The notes under the pieces: generated by a model
What the model was told of the DNA's origin: nothing
The model's database searches: none
The model's input: the letters and a program-made list of their open reading frames with translations, nothing else
Shown here: piece after piece, positions 7,260 to 15,854 of the stretch
Position numbering within the stretch: position 1 is the first letter of the stretch
Layout: every line of letters starts with the position of its first letter
Position numbers and translations under genes: made by a program
Assembly (NCBI GenBank): GCA_007695225.1
Contig: REED01000097.1
Span: forward strand, 1 to 39,808
Direction: 5' to 3'
Source: Gemmatimonadales bacterium
Lineage (GTDB): Bacteria > Gemmatimonadota > Gemmatimonadetes > Longimicrobiales > Gaopeijiaceae
Length of the DNA: 39,808 nt

Positions 7260-9332
7260 GTGAACCCCCTCCTTCTTCCCAGCACACTCCCCTTCGGAGC
7301 CCCCCCCTTCCACCGCATCGAGGACGAGCACTTCGTTCCGGCCATCGAGCGGAGCCTGGCGCTGGCCGAGGCTGAGATCGCGGCGATTGCCCATGATCCG
7401 GATCCCCCCAACTTCCAGAACACCATCGTGACGCTGGAGCGCTCCGGGCAGGACCGGGACCGGATCCTCCGCATCTTCGGTGCCCTTGCGGCGACCCGGA
7501 CCAACGAGGCCCTCCAGGCGATTCAGCGGGAGGTGGCACCGAAGCTGTCCGCCCACCGTGACGCCATCTTCCTGGACCGGCATCTCTTCGAACGGATCGA
7601 AGCGCTGCACGAGAACCGGGCCGCCCTGGAGCTGGATGCAGAGTCCCTTCGCCTTTTGGAGCGCTATCACACCGACTTCGTCCGGGCCGGGGCCACGCTC
7701 GGCGAGGATGGAAAGGAGCGGCTCCGGGAGATCAACACACGCCTGGCCGAGCTGGGAACCCTCTTCCAGCAGCACCTCCTGGCGGAGATGAATGCGTCGG
7801 CCGTGGTGGTGGAGGACCGAGGGGATCTGGCCGGCCTCCCCGAGACCCTCGTCCATGCGGCGGCGGCGGCGGCGACGGAGCGGGATCTGGAGGGGAAGTA
7901 TGTTCTCACCCTCCAGAACACCACCGGCCAGCCCGCCCTTGCCCACCTCCGCAGCCGGGATCTCCGGGAGCGTCTGCACCGGGCCTCCATCGCCCGGGGG
8001 AGCCAGGGCAACGAATACGACACCACCGCGATCCTTTCCGAGACGCTGCGCCTTCGGTCGGAGCGTGCACAGATGCTGGGCTTCGACACCCACGCCGACT
8101 TCATCCTGGCCGAGCAGACCGCACGGCGCGTGGAGAAGGTGAACACCATGTTGAAGGAGGCCGCCCTAGCGGCAGTGGCCAACGCCCGTCGGGAAGGGGA
8201 GGAGATACAGCGACGGATCGACGGGTCGGAGGAGGAGCCCTTCGAGCTGGCCCCCTGGGACTGGGCCTATTATGCCGAGCAGGTGCGGCAAGACCGGCAC
8301 GCCTTCGACGCCGGGGAGGTCCGTCCGTACTTCGAGCTGGAGGCGGTACTGGAAAAGGGTGTGTTTCATGCCGCCCAGGCGCTTTTCGGGATCACCTTCC
8401 AATCGCGTCCCGACCTGCCGGTCTACCACCCGGATGTACAGGTCTGGGAGGTGTTCGAGGAAAATGGCTCTCCCCTGGGCCTCATGTACGGGGACTTCTA
8501 CGCACGATCCAGCAAGCGGGGCGGGGCCTGGATGAGCAGCTATTCCCTCCAGTCCCACCTCCTGGGCGGCCAGCCGGTCACCGGAAACCACCTGAACCTC
8601 ACCCGGCCTCCCGAGGGCGAGCCCATGCTCCTGACCTGGGATGAGGTCACGACCCTCTTCCACGAGTTCGGCCATGTCCTCCATGGCCTTCTCTCCCGGG
8701 TCACCTATCCGCGTTTCTCCGGCACTTCGGTGCCCCGGGACTTCGTGGAATACCCGTCCCAGCTGTTCGAGATGTGGGCTTCATGGCCCGAGGTTCTCCG
8801 GAACTACGCGGTGCACCACCGGACCGGGGAGCCCATCCCCGGGGAACTGCTGGAGCGGGCCATGGCGGCGGAACAGCTCCACGAGGGTTTTCGCTCCACC
8901 GAGTACCTGGCCGCAGCCATCCTGGACCAGGCGCTTCATCAGGCGCCTGACGATGCGATCCCCTCGGCGGCGGAGCTCCTGGAGGTCGAGGCGCGGATCC
9001 TCATGGAAGCGGGTCTGGATTATGCACCGGTTCCGCCCCGGTACCGTCTTCCCTACTTCTCTCACGTCATGGGAGGGTATTCCGCTGGATACTACTCCTA
9101 TTTCTGGAGCGAGGTGCTGGACGCCGACAGCGAGGAGTGGTTCCGGGAAAACGGCGGTCTCACCCGAGAGAACGGGGAGCGCTACCGGGAGTGCATCCTG
9201 GCCCCGGGAGGAAGCCGGGACCCCATGGAGATGTACCGGGACTTCGCGGGGCGTGACCCCGATCCCGGCCACCTGCTCCGCCGCCGGGGATTGATGGGGA
9301 CCCAGGGAGCACGCGCGCCGTCCATGCGCTGA
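7260..9332 (+). CDS. dcp: Peptidyl-dipeptidase Dcp-like M3 zinc metallopeptidase
   Basis: The protein has 690 residues, close to E. coli Dcp. It has the zinc site HEFGH (His468, Glu469, His472) and a third ligand Glu497 in RDFVEYPSQ, spaced as in M3 enzymes. Dcp-type enzymes remove dipeptides from the C-termini of peptides. The GTG start at 7260 is supported by the N-terminus NPLLLPSTLPFGAPPF, which matches the family start. No signal peptide is seen, so it probably acts in the cytoplasm on peptides from protein turnover. The last codons and stop lie inside the first unit of a 16-bp tandem repeat. The family is certain; Dcp versus oligopeptidase A rests on the motif context. Confidence 0.93.
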   Translation: MNPLLLPSTLPFGAPPFHRIEDEHFVPAIERSLALAEAEIAAIAHDPDPPNFQNTIVTLERSGQDRDRILRIFGALAATRTNEALQAIQREVAPKLSAHRDAIFLDRHLFERIEALHENRAALELDAESLRLLERYHTDFVRAGATLGEDGKERLREINTRLAELGTLFQQHLLAEMNASAVVVEDRGDLAGLPETLVHAAAAAATERDLEGKYVLTLQNTTGQPALAHLRSRDLRERLHRASIARGSQGNEYDTTAILSETLRLRSERAQMLGFDTHADFILAEQTARRVEKVNTMLKEAALAAVANARREGEEIQRRIDGSEEEPFELAPWDWAYYAEQVRQDRHAFDAGEVRPYFELEAVLEKGVFHAAQALFGITFQSRPDLPVYHPDVQVWEVFEENGSPLGLMYGDFYARSSKRGGAWMSSYSLQSHLLGGQPVTGNHLNLTRPPEGEPMLLTWDEVTTLFHEFGHVLHGLLSRVTYPRFSGTSVPRDFVEYPSQLFEMWASWPEVLRNYAVHHRTGEPIPGELLERAMAAEQLHEGFRSTEYLAAAILDQALHQAPDDAIPSAAELLEVEARILMEAGLDYAPVPPRYRLPYFSHVMGGYSAGYYSYFWSEVLDADSEEWFRENGGLTRENGERYRECILAPGGSRDPMEMYRDFAGRDPDPGHLLRRRGLMGTQGARAPSMR

Positions 9333-9380
9333 GCCTTCCATGGGCTGAGCCATCCATGGGCTGAGCCATCCATGCGCGGG
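9322..9380. repeat. 16-bp tandem repeat spanning the dcp stop codon
   Basis: Three units (9322-9337, 9338-9353, 9354-9369; type CCATGGGCTGAGCCAT) and a partial fourth are seen. Units two and three are identical and unit one differs at three positions. The TGA stop of the peptidase (9330-9332) is in unit one. Confidence 0.92.
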
Positions 9381-9528
9381 TCGGGACGGCTCCCGGGGCG
9401 CTCTTCCTCCGCTCAGGGGACGGCTGGCGCCGTGGCTGGTTCCCCGTCTACCTTGCCACCGTGCCCGCCGCGCCCATGGCGCCGGCGGAAGAGCGCCTGC
9501 ACTGACCCGACTGGACGGAGTGACGGAT

Positions 9529-10398
9529 ATGCGACCCATCCACAGGACCCTCCCCTTCGTGGCCCTTCTGGTCCTGGCCGCCTGCGCGGCTCCGGAGCCC
9601 GAGTATCCCAGAGAACTGGACATGACCACCTGGTCGGTGGTGGGGGTGGATCCCCTGACCGGGGATGTGGGGGTGGCAGTGGCCTCCTGCGTCACCAGCT
9701 ACGGGGACGGGGTGGCCGCCCTGGTGCCGGGGAAGGGGGCGGCGGCCACCCAGGCCGGCTTCAACGTGGACAACCGGAACCGGGTGTTCGAGGCGATCCA
9801 GGAGGGGCTCACCGCCGAGGAGGTCATCCAGCGGGTGACGGATCCGGCATGGGACGATGAGCTGGATCGCCGGCAGTACGGGGTCGTCACCATGCACGAT
9901 GGCTTCGTCCATGTGGCCGGATACACGACTCCCCTGCGGCAGGGGACCACCATGGGCGACGACGGGATCCCCCGCTACGCCGGTGTCATGGCCGACGCCA
10001 GCCGGGGCGTGAGTTCCCAGGGGAACACCCTGGTGAGCGCCGCGGTGGTCCAGGACCCTCTCGATGCCTTTCGCTGGGAGGACCCTGCGGGGTTCAACAC
10101 CCTCTCCGACCGGCTGATGCGGGCGCTGGAGGCCGGCTCCATCGCCGGAGGCGACGTCCGCTGCAACCAGGGGAACGTGCGGCAGACCACCTCCATGGCG
10201 GCGATCCTGGTGGCCCGGGGCGGGGACCCGCCCTACGCCACCGAGAGCATCGGGATGACGGACGCCGGTACTCCCAACGCTCCCTGGCTCGCCCTCTCGG
10301 TGTTGACGGAGCGGTTGGCGGAGAACCCCCTGCTGGAGATGCGCCGTCAATACGACGAGTGGCGCCGGACCGAGGGCGCCGAGGTGGCGACCCCCTGA
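9529..10398 (+). CDS. DUF1028 (Ntn-hydrolase-like) lipoprotein
   Basis: This is a 289-residue protein with a lipoprotein signal (ALLVLAAC) and then the DUF1028/COG3342 pattern: TWSVVGVDPLTGDVGVAVAS, GKGAAATQAGFNV and YGVVTMHDGFV. The family is related by fold to Ntn hydrolases, and its role is not established. The ATG at 9529 is preferred to the GTG at 9520 because GGACGGAG (9513-9520) is well spaced for it. The lipobox Cys predicts a membrane-anchored periplasmic or surface protein. It follows the Dcp-like gene on the same strand after about 200 bases of repeat-bearing spacer. Confidence 0.88.
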   Translation: MRPIHRTLPFVALLVLAACAAPEPEYPRELDMTTWSVVGVDPLTGDVGVAVASCVTSYGDGVAALVPGKGAAATQAGFNVDNRNRVFEAIQEGLTAEEVIQRVTDPAWDDELDRRQYGVVTMHDGFVHVAGYTTPLRQGTTMGDDGIPRYAGVMADASRGVSSQGNTLVSAAVVQDPLDAFRWEDPAGFNTLSDRLMRALEAGSIAGGDVRCNQGNVRQTTSMAAILVARGGDPPYATESIGMTDAGTPNAPWLALSVLTERLAENPLLEMRRQYDEWRRTEGAEVATP

Positions 10399-10517
10399 CG
10401 CTTCTCTGCGCTCATCGAAGCCATCGAGACGGGGCACGGGCTCTCTCGGTCGGCCACCCATACCTAAGCCGCCCGCTGTGTACGGGCCGCGGTGCATCCA
10501 CGGCTTCCACTCGTCCC

Positions 10518-10522
10518 GGAGG
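10518..10522 (+). promoter_or_regulatory. Ribosome-binding site that decides the epimerase start
   Basis: GGAGG lies nine bases before the GTG at 10532, which begins MTRTLVIGG, the normal N-terminus of this fold. The open frame continues upstream to an ATG at 10478 but encodes no recognisable extension. Confidence 0.7.
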
Positions 10523-10531
10523 TTCCGTCAC

Positions 10532-11515
10532 GTGACGCGTACCCTGGTCATCGGTGGCACCCTCTTCATAGGTCAGGCCCTGGTTCGTCGGCTCCTGGAG
10601 CGGGGCGACGAGGTCACCATCCTCCACCGGAGTCCGGGAACGCCCTTCGGCGACCGGGTCCGGGAGCTTCTCTGTGATCGGAACGACGCCCGGGCGGTCC
10701 AGGAGGCCCTGGCTGGAATGGCCTTCGACGTCGTCTTCGACAACGTGTACGACTGGGAGAGGGGAACCCCGGCGGGGCCCGTCGTGGCGGCGGCCCGGGC
10801 CGCCGCGGAGGGCGGTGGTCTCAAGCGCTACGTCTTCGTCTCCAGTGTGGCCGCATACGGGGGTGGCGTGGACCACGAGGACGACGATGCCCTGGCTCCC
10901 CCGGATCACCCCGAGTCCTACGCCAGGGAGAAGGCGGAGAGCGAGCGGGCCCTCTTCCAGCTCCATCGGGAGGAGGGGATCCCGGTAACCACCATCCGCC
11001 CGCCATTCATCTACGGGCCGGAGAACCCCTTCTACCGGGAGAGCTTCTTCTGGGACCGGATCCTGGCGGACCGGCCGGTGATCATCCCTGGGGAGGGCGA
11101 GCGCCACATGCAGTTCGTCCACGTCGAGGACGTGGGCCGTTCCCTGATCCTGGCCGCCCACCGGGACGAAGCAGCGGGAAAGGGCTACAGCCTCGGGAAT
11201 TATCCGCCGGTGACGCAGGTGGAGTTCGTCGAGGCCCTGGCTCGGGCCGCAGGACGGCCGGTTCGCCTGGCCTTCATTCCCCGGGAGCGGATCGAGGCGG
11301 CGGGGGGGGGCGTTTTCGGCCCACCGCTCTACTTCGGGATCTACCTGGACCTGCCACCCATCACGGCGAAAGCGCGGCGGGTGAAAGAGGAGCTGGGACT
11401 TGAGCCGGTGCCGCTGAACCAGGGGCTCCAGGAGACCTTCGAGTGGTACCGGAGGCAGCCGCGACCCGAGCCAGACTTCTCATGGGAGGACGAGCTCCTC
11501 GGTCAGGTTGGGTAG
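10532..11515 (+). CDS. NAD-dependent epimerase/dehydratase family protein
   Basis: The 327-residue product is an extended SDR. It starts with the nucleotide-binding loop GGTLFIG, has FVSSVAAYG and the active-site motif YAREK, and a sugar-epimerase-like middle (IRPPFIYGPENPFY, MQFVHVEDVG). The GTG start is chosen on the GGAGG site and the family N-terminus. Members act on nucleotide sugars or as reductases, and the substrate is not readable. The stop codon lies in the first of two identical 15-bp repeats, so read-through would add four residues (GQVG) and meet a second in-frame TAG. Confidence 0.88.
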   Translation: MTRTLVIGGTLFIGQALVRRLLERGDEVTILHRSPGTPFGDRVRELLCDRNDARAVQEALAGMAFDVVFDNVYDWERGTPAGPVVAAARAAAEGGGLKRYVFVSSVAAYGGGVDHEDDDALAPPDHPESYAREKAESERALFQLHREEGIPVTTIRPPFIYGPENPFYRESFFWDRILADRPVIIPGEGERHMQFVHVEDVGRSLILAAHRDEAAGKGYSLGNYPPVTQVEFVEALARAAGRPVRLAFIPRERIEAAGGGVFGPPLYFGIYLDLPPITAKARRVKEELGLEPVPLNQGLQETFEWYRRQPRPEPDFSWEDELLGQVG

Positions 11516-11530
11516 GGTCAGGTTGGGTAG
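11501..11530. repeat. 15-bp perfect tandem duplication containing the epimerase stop
   Basis: GGTCAGGTTGGGTAG occurs twice without a gap (11501-11515 and 11516-11530). Both copies contain TAG in the gene's frame, giving an in-frame second stop. Confidence 0.95.
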
Positions 11531-11599
11531 GGCGCCGGCCGCTGCATCCCCGACCCTGACCGCGGGATCTCCCGACTCCGCCGGCTTCCGGACTCTGCC

Positions 11600-12106
11600 A
11601 TGACCCCCTCCGAAGCCCTCAAGGCCCTGTCCCGGGACCGGGAGGCATTCCTGGAGGAGGTGCGGGCCCTGGGGGAGGAGGGCACGAAACCTCCCCCGGG
11701 AGGCGGGTGGTCGGCGGTTCAGGTGGCCCAGCACCTCATGCTGGCGGAGGATGCCTTCCTATCGGCTCTGGCCTCCGGCGCACCCCTGGCCCGCCGTCCC
11801 ATTCGGGACCGGCTGGGAGCGCTGGCGGTATGGGTGGTGTTCCGCCTGGGCCTCCGGGTGTCCATTCCCACCTCCCGGGTGGATCCCACCCCGCCTCTCC
11901 CCTTCAGCCAGGTGGAGGCCCGGTGGAGGGAGGTGGGAGAACGAGTGGACGCCGACTTGCGGGGACGGCTGGGGGGGGATCTTCGCCAGGCCGTGGTGCG
12001 CCATCCCGTGTCCGGTCCCCTGGACCTCATGGAGCTGGTGGAGTTCCTCCGTTCCCACATCCGTCACCACCGGCGGCAACTCCGACGCCTGGACGAAGGA
12101 AGGTGA
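11600..12106 (+). CDS. DinB-like superfamily protein
   Basis: A 168-residue protein with the layout of the DinB/YfiT four-helix family: an N-terminal helix, GWSAVQVAQHLMLAED with a candidate metal-binding histidine, and a C-terminal helix with HIRHHRRQLRRL supplying further histidines. Family members are metal-binding proteins; some are thiol-dependent transferases (bacillithiol or mycothiol) and many are uncharacterised. The stretch LGALAVWVVFRLGLRV is hydrophobic but too short and isolated to claim a membrane segment. The ATG at 11600 directly precedes the first helix. It follows the epimerase on the same strand by 84 bases. Confidence 0.8.
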   Translation: MTPSEALKALSRDREAFLEEVRALGEEGTKPPPGGGWSAVQVAQHLMLAEDAFLSALASGAPLARRPIRDRLGALAVWVVFRLGLRVSIPTSRVDPTPPLPFSQVEARWREVGERVDADLRGRLGGDLRQAVVRHPVSGPLDLMELVEFLRSHIRHHRRQLRRLDEGR

Positions 12107-12303
12107 GGACCACAGAGGGGGAGGGGCCGTGCCATCACGGCGGTTCGCACCAAGGATGAATGTTCTTCCGGGCCAGCGTGCAACCATCTCCTGCCACCCT
12201 GCGGATTTCTTTGGAGGAGGGCCTCCCCGGGGCTGGCGAACGTTGGCATCGGCCTTGCTGAGAGAGCGATGGCGGCCGGGCCCGAGACGGCCGACTCCAC
12301 ACC

Positions 12304-12348
12304 GGATCCAACTATCTCGGATCCAACTATCTCGAATCCCACTTTCTC
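12304..12348 (+). repeat. Three 15-bp direct repeats in the leader of the outer-membrane protein gene
   Basis: GGATCCAACTATCTC occurs twice back to back (12304-12318, 12319-12333) and is followed by a diverged third copy (12334-12348). The array ends two bases before the ribosome-binding site of the next gene. It is less GC-rich than its surroundings and could be a protein-binding site or a recent duplication. Confidence 0.85.
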
Positions 12349-12359
12349 CCGGAGATCCC

Positions 12360-13004
12360 ATGATGCGTCGAATCGCCCATGCCCGTGGTTCGCGCCCCAC
12401 GCCGAAGCTCCACCTGTCTCCCTCCGCTTCCACCGGACCCTCCGGGGCCCCGCCCAAGGGTCGGATGGCGCTGCTCCTGTCGGTCGCCCTGTGGCTTCTC
12501 CTCTCCCCCCCTGTGCTTGAGGCCCAGTCCCCGGCCCCCGTTTCCCAGGGCACCCGTTCCCTTTCGTTCGGGATCGACGGATCCGGGAGTAGTGAAGCCG
12601 GGATCTGGTATTTCATTTCCGATCGGTCGAATCTGGGACTCCTGGGAACGCTGGACTGGGTCTCGGAGGATCGGGGAGGGGCTCGATCCGATCGCAGTCA
12701 GTTCACCCTGGGGATCGGGCCCCGGATCAAGTGGTACGTCACGGGCAGCCCCAGGATCGCGCCCTTCTGGTACGGGGGCCTCGGATTCACCCACAGCCGC
12801 AGATCCGAGGAGGGAGAGGCGGATCGCACCAGCCGAGGGGTGGGGATCGATGGGGGATTCGGCGTCGACTGGTTTCCCGTGGACCAGATGTCCATCGGAG
12901 GATGGACCGGCCTGCGCTTCTCCAACGATCGGGCCGAGAATGACGACAGCACCTCCCGCCTCCGGACCGTGACCACGGGTCTCCGGGTCCATCTGTACTT
13001 CTGA
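12360..13004 (+). CDS. Outer-membrane beta-barrel protein, unknown role
   Basis: The 214-residue product starts at the ATG at 12360, with GGAGA at 12351-12355. It has a long basic N-terminus, then a hydrophobic signal core (LLLSVALWLLLSPP) and an AlaXAla-like cleavage region (LEAQ). The mature part alternates hydrophobic and polar residues and has glycine/aromatic strands (FTLGIGPRIKWYV, PFWYGGLGFTHS, MSIGGWTGLRFS) and ends with aromatic Phe (HLYF), all typical of an eight-stranded outer-membrane barrel. The open frame extends far upstream, but the ribosome-binding site and signal peptide support the inner start. The unusually long stretch before the hydrophobic core may mean the true start is the Met at about residue 36. 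Confidence 0.8.
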   Translation: MMRRIAHARGSRPTPKLHLSPSASTGPSGAPPKGRMALLLSVALWLLLSPPVLEAQSPAPVSQGTRSLSFGIDGSGSSEAGIWYFISDRSNLGLLGTLDWVSEDRGGARSDRSQFTLGIGPRIKWYVTGSPRIAPFWYGGLGFTHSRRSEEGEADRTSRGVGIDGGFGVDWFPVDQMSIGGWTGLRFSNDRAENDDSTSRLRTVTTGLRVHLYF

Positions 13005-13182
13005 CCTGCCGGCGCGGGTCGGCGAGTCCAACGGATCGTTTCGGAACGCGCCGGACGAAGGGAGTGAGGGGACACTACTTCCGGGAGGACAGGGAACGGT
13101 CCAATGATCCTTGCCCTTCCGCCCTCGGCGCCACATGGTGGGGCAGGTGGAACATCTCATTTCACCTTGGTCGGGAGTTGCG

Positions 13183-13488
13183 ATGCGGACCCTTCACTTG
13201 TTTCTCGAGCGGGGTTTCTCTGGTGAAGGCGTAACCGTGACAGTCGAGGGGGAGGAGATCTTCCGCTCGGAGGCGGTCTCGACGGACCTGATGATGGGGT
13301 TCGCCGCGCAGGTGGATGTACCTCTCACCACCGAGTCGGGGCGGATGGATGTGTGCATCTCGTCCGATGGGCTCGCCGAGGCGATGGTCCCACTTCCCGC
13401 GGGAACGGAGGATCTCTGGGTCAGGGTGTGGATGGAGGATGGCAGACTCCTGCATGCCCTCGGCACGGAGCCACTGGGTTTTCTTTGA
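13183..13488 (+). CDS. Small protein of unknown function upstream of the metzincin-like gene
   Basis: The 101-residue product begins MRTLHLFLERGFSGEG and ends PLGFL. It is acidic, with beta-rich segments (VTVTVEGEEIFRS, LWVRVWMEDG), and has no signal peptide and no motif I recognise. The ATG at 13183 is chosen because GGGAG precedes it by five bases; the frame is open further upstream with no family-like sequence. It is 94 bases before the metallopeptidase gene on the same strand, so the two may be co-transcribed, and a chaperone or inhibitor role would be a guess only. Confidence 0.6.
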   Translation: MRTLHLFLERGFSGEGVTVTVEGEEIFRSEAVSTDLMMGFAAQVDVPLTTESGRMDVCISSDGLAEAMVPLPAGTEDLWVRVWMEDGRLLHALGTEPLGFL

Positions 13489-13582
13489 TTCGGCCCTCCA
13501 TGGTGTTGCCACGGACTTCCATCCCGTCCGCCCACCCGCACATCCGTCCGAACCCTTCACCCTGTGACTGCCGGAGCCTGTC

Positions 13583-15835
13583 ATGAGCCCCAAGTCTGAC
13601 CCCGACCCCTCCTCTGACGTCCACGCCCACCTCGCGGACGATCTCGACCCCGATGGAGACCCGCTTCACCCGGGAACGGGGGCCGGCATCGACCCCCAAG
13701 GTCTGCCCCGGGTGCAGCTGGATCGCCAGACCCTGCTGAACCGTGAGCTCCTCAGGCAACTGGATCTTTCCAGATTCCTCCGGCTGGGCCCGGTGAGCGG
13801 CACCTACGAGGGACCTCGAATCGTGCCCTCCGGAGGTGAAGAACTCGTCCTCCGGGTGGATATCGATTCACGGGGACCCCATTCCCCGGTCCTGAATCGC
13901 CTCAGCGGGGATTTCTTCAAGCTCCACGAGATGCAGTGGGGTGCGCGGAAATTCTCCTGGAAATCCTACACCTCCTCCTGGGTGGTGCATAACCCGAACG
14001 TTTCCTGGGAATCCCAGGCGGTGGTGGTGACCGGGGTGGTGCGCTACTGGGAGGGGAGGAGTCCCTTCGAAACCGTAACCGTGCGGATTCCCTGGGAGGG
14101 GGGAAAGATGGCGGGCCCGGCGGAGGCCACCTTCCGTGCCCGACTCACCCGGGTTATCCGGACCTTCCGTTGTCCCCGAACATCGTCTGCCTTCCGGCAA
14201 CTCAGGATGGAGGTGGATGTCTGCGCCTCGGTGAACGCAGAGCCGATCCTGCCCACCTACGACACCCATGCCCATGCGACCCGCCCCGGTGGCCTTGTAC
14301 AGCGCGACATGACGGTTGCCTCGGCCTACCAGGAGGCGGGTGTGGAGGTCACGGTGGCGCCGGAACGCACCATCATCGATGACAGCGCCAGTCAGTTCAA
14401 TACCTGGTCCAATGCGGAGCTCCATGATGCCATGGAGACCCATTTCAGCCGGTATGCCGCCGGCGGGGCCTGGCCCAAGTGGGACATGTGGGGCGTCCTC
14501 TGCGGCCGCCATGACAACAGTGGGCTGGCCGGGATCATGTTCGACTACAGCGCAACAGGAGAGCCGCCGGAGCGGCAGGGGTTCGCCCTGTTCCGAAATC
14601 ACCACTGGTTCAACAATCTTCCGGCCGGCGCGCCCACGACCCAGGCCCAGGCTACCGCACTCCGAAACTACCTCTATACCTGGATCCACGAGGCGGGACA
14701 CGGGTTCAACTTCGTCCACTCCTGGAACAAGGATCGGGCCGACGCCCTCTCCTGGATGAACTACCCGCACTACGTCACCAACTTCTGGAACAACTTCATG
14801 CTGGAGTTCGACGAGGAAGAGCTCCTTCACCTGCGGCACGGGAATCGGGCATCGGTGATCCCGGGGGGCGATGCGTGGGCTACGGGGTTGCACCTCCACA
14901 GTGGAGGAGAGAATCCGGCCATGCTCCCGGCGGAAGGTGAGATGCCCCTGGAGTTGCTGGTTCGATCGTCCGGTCACTTCGAGTTCCTGGAGCCGGTGGA
15001 GGTGGAGTTGCGTCTGAGGAACGCGGCCCCATTCCCCCTGGAGGTCCTGGCCGATCTACGCCCCGAGGGTGGAGCCGTCTCCATTCATGTCCGGAAGCCA
15101 TCGGGGGCAGTGATCCACTACGAGCCTCTGACCTGTGAGATTGCACCCCTGGAGACCCGGACCCTGGAACCCCAGGGGTCCGAAGCTGGAACGGATCGTT
15201 ACAGTCAGACCCTTCCCCTCGCCTTCGGAAAGGGCGGATTCGTCTTCTCCGAACCTGGGGAGTACCGGGTCCGAGCCGTCTACCACGACCCCAGCGGGGT
15301 CTCCATCCCGTCTCCCGCGCACCGGATTCGGATCGGACAGCCCGTGAGCCGGGAGCACGACCGACTGGCGTCGGACGTCTTCGAACGCTCGGTGGGGCTG
15401 GCGCTCTACCTGGAAGGATCGGAGGCCCCGGCGCTGAAGGGCGGGATGGACACCCTCCGGGAGATGGCGGACCGTTTCAAGGAGAGCATGGTGGGGGTAC
15501 AGGCGGCATTGACCGTAGCCAAGTCCGAGGCCCGGAGCCACTTCCGCTTCGAAGACCCGGAGAAGCCGGTCCTGAAGGAGAGCCACAAGCCCGATCCCGA
15601 GGAGGTCCTCCGGGTCACCGATGCCGCAGCCAAGCTTCTCAAGGGCTCCAGCGACCGGGCCGCCAACCTGATCCATCATGAGCTGGTGCGGGACCGGGCG
15701 GTGGCGCTGGCGGCAGCCGGTCGGGCGGGGGAGGGGCGGAAGGAACTCCGGGCCATGAAGAAGGTCCTGGCCTCCCGGGGTGTGAACACCCCGGTCCTGG
15801 ACATGGTGGAGCGGTTCGCGAAATCACTGAAGTGA
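13583..15835 (+). CDS. Metzincin-like zinc metallopeptidase, large multidomain
   Basis: The protein has 750 residues. Its core is HEAGHGFNFVH (His369, Glu370, His373, His379), the HExxHxxxxxH zinc site of metzincins with Asn in place of the usual Gly, followed by SWMNYPH (Met392), a likely Met-turn. FDEEELLHLRHG closes the domain. Residues 1-230 form a beta-rich region (LVLRVDIDSRGPHSPVLNRL) and residues about 450-590 a second beta-rich region; the C-terminal 150 residues are helical. No signal peptide is seen (the N-terminus is Asp/Pro-rich), so secretion would need another route, or it acts inside the cell. GGAG at 13573-13576 supports the ATG. The family assignment comes from the motif only and the substrate is unknown. 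Confidence 0.78.
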   Translation: MSPKSDPDPSSDVHAHLADDLDPDGDPLHPGTGAGIDPQGLPRVQLDRQTLLNRELLRQLDLSRFLRLGPVSGTYEGPRIVPSGGEELVLRVDIDSRGPHSPVLNRLSGDFFKLHEMQWGARKFSWKSYTSSWVVHNPNVSWESQAVVVTGVVRYWEGRSPFETVTVRIPWEGGKMAGPAEATFRARLTRVIRTFRCPRTSSAFRQLRMEVDVCASVNAEPILPTYDTHAHATRPGGLVQRDMTVASAYQEAGVEVTVAPERTIIDDSASQFNTWSNAELHDAMETHFSRYAAGGAWPKWDMWGVLCGRHDNSGLAGIMFDYSATGEPPERQGFALFRNHHWFNNLPAGAPTTQAQATALRNYLYTWIHEAGHGFNFVHSWNKDRADALSWMNYPHYVTNFWNNFMLEFDEEELLHLRHGNRASVIPGGDAWATGLHLHSGGENPAMLPAEGEMPLELLVRSSGHFEFLEPVEVELRLRNAAPFPLEVLADLRPEGGAVSIHVRKPSGAVIHYEPLTCEIAPLETRTLEPQGSEAGTDRYSQTLPLAFGKGGFVFSEPGEYRVRAVYHDPSGVSIPSPAHRIRIGQPVSREHDRLASDVFERSVGLALYLEGSEAPALKGGMDTLREMADRFKESMVGVQAALTVAKSEARSHFRFEDPEKPVLKESHKPDPEEVLRVTDAAAKLLKGSSDRAANLIHHELVRDRAVALAAAGRAGEGRKELRAMKKVLASRGVNTPVLDMVERFAKSLK

Positions 15836-15854
15836 TCCCGGAGCCGGCCGGGGG

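Noticed and set aside
11751-12359. Upstream extension of the outer-membrane protein frame
   Set aside because: It runs through the DinB-like gene in another frame; ribosome-binding site and signal peptide support the inner start.
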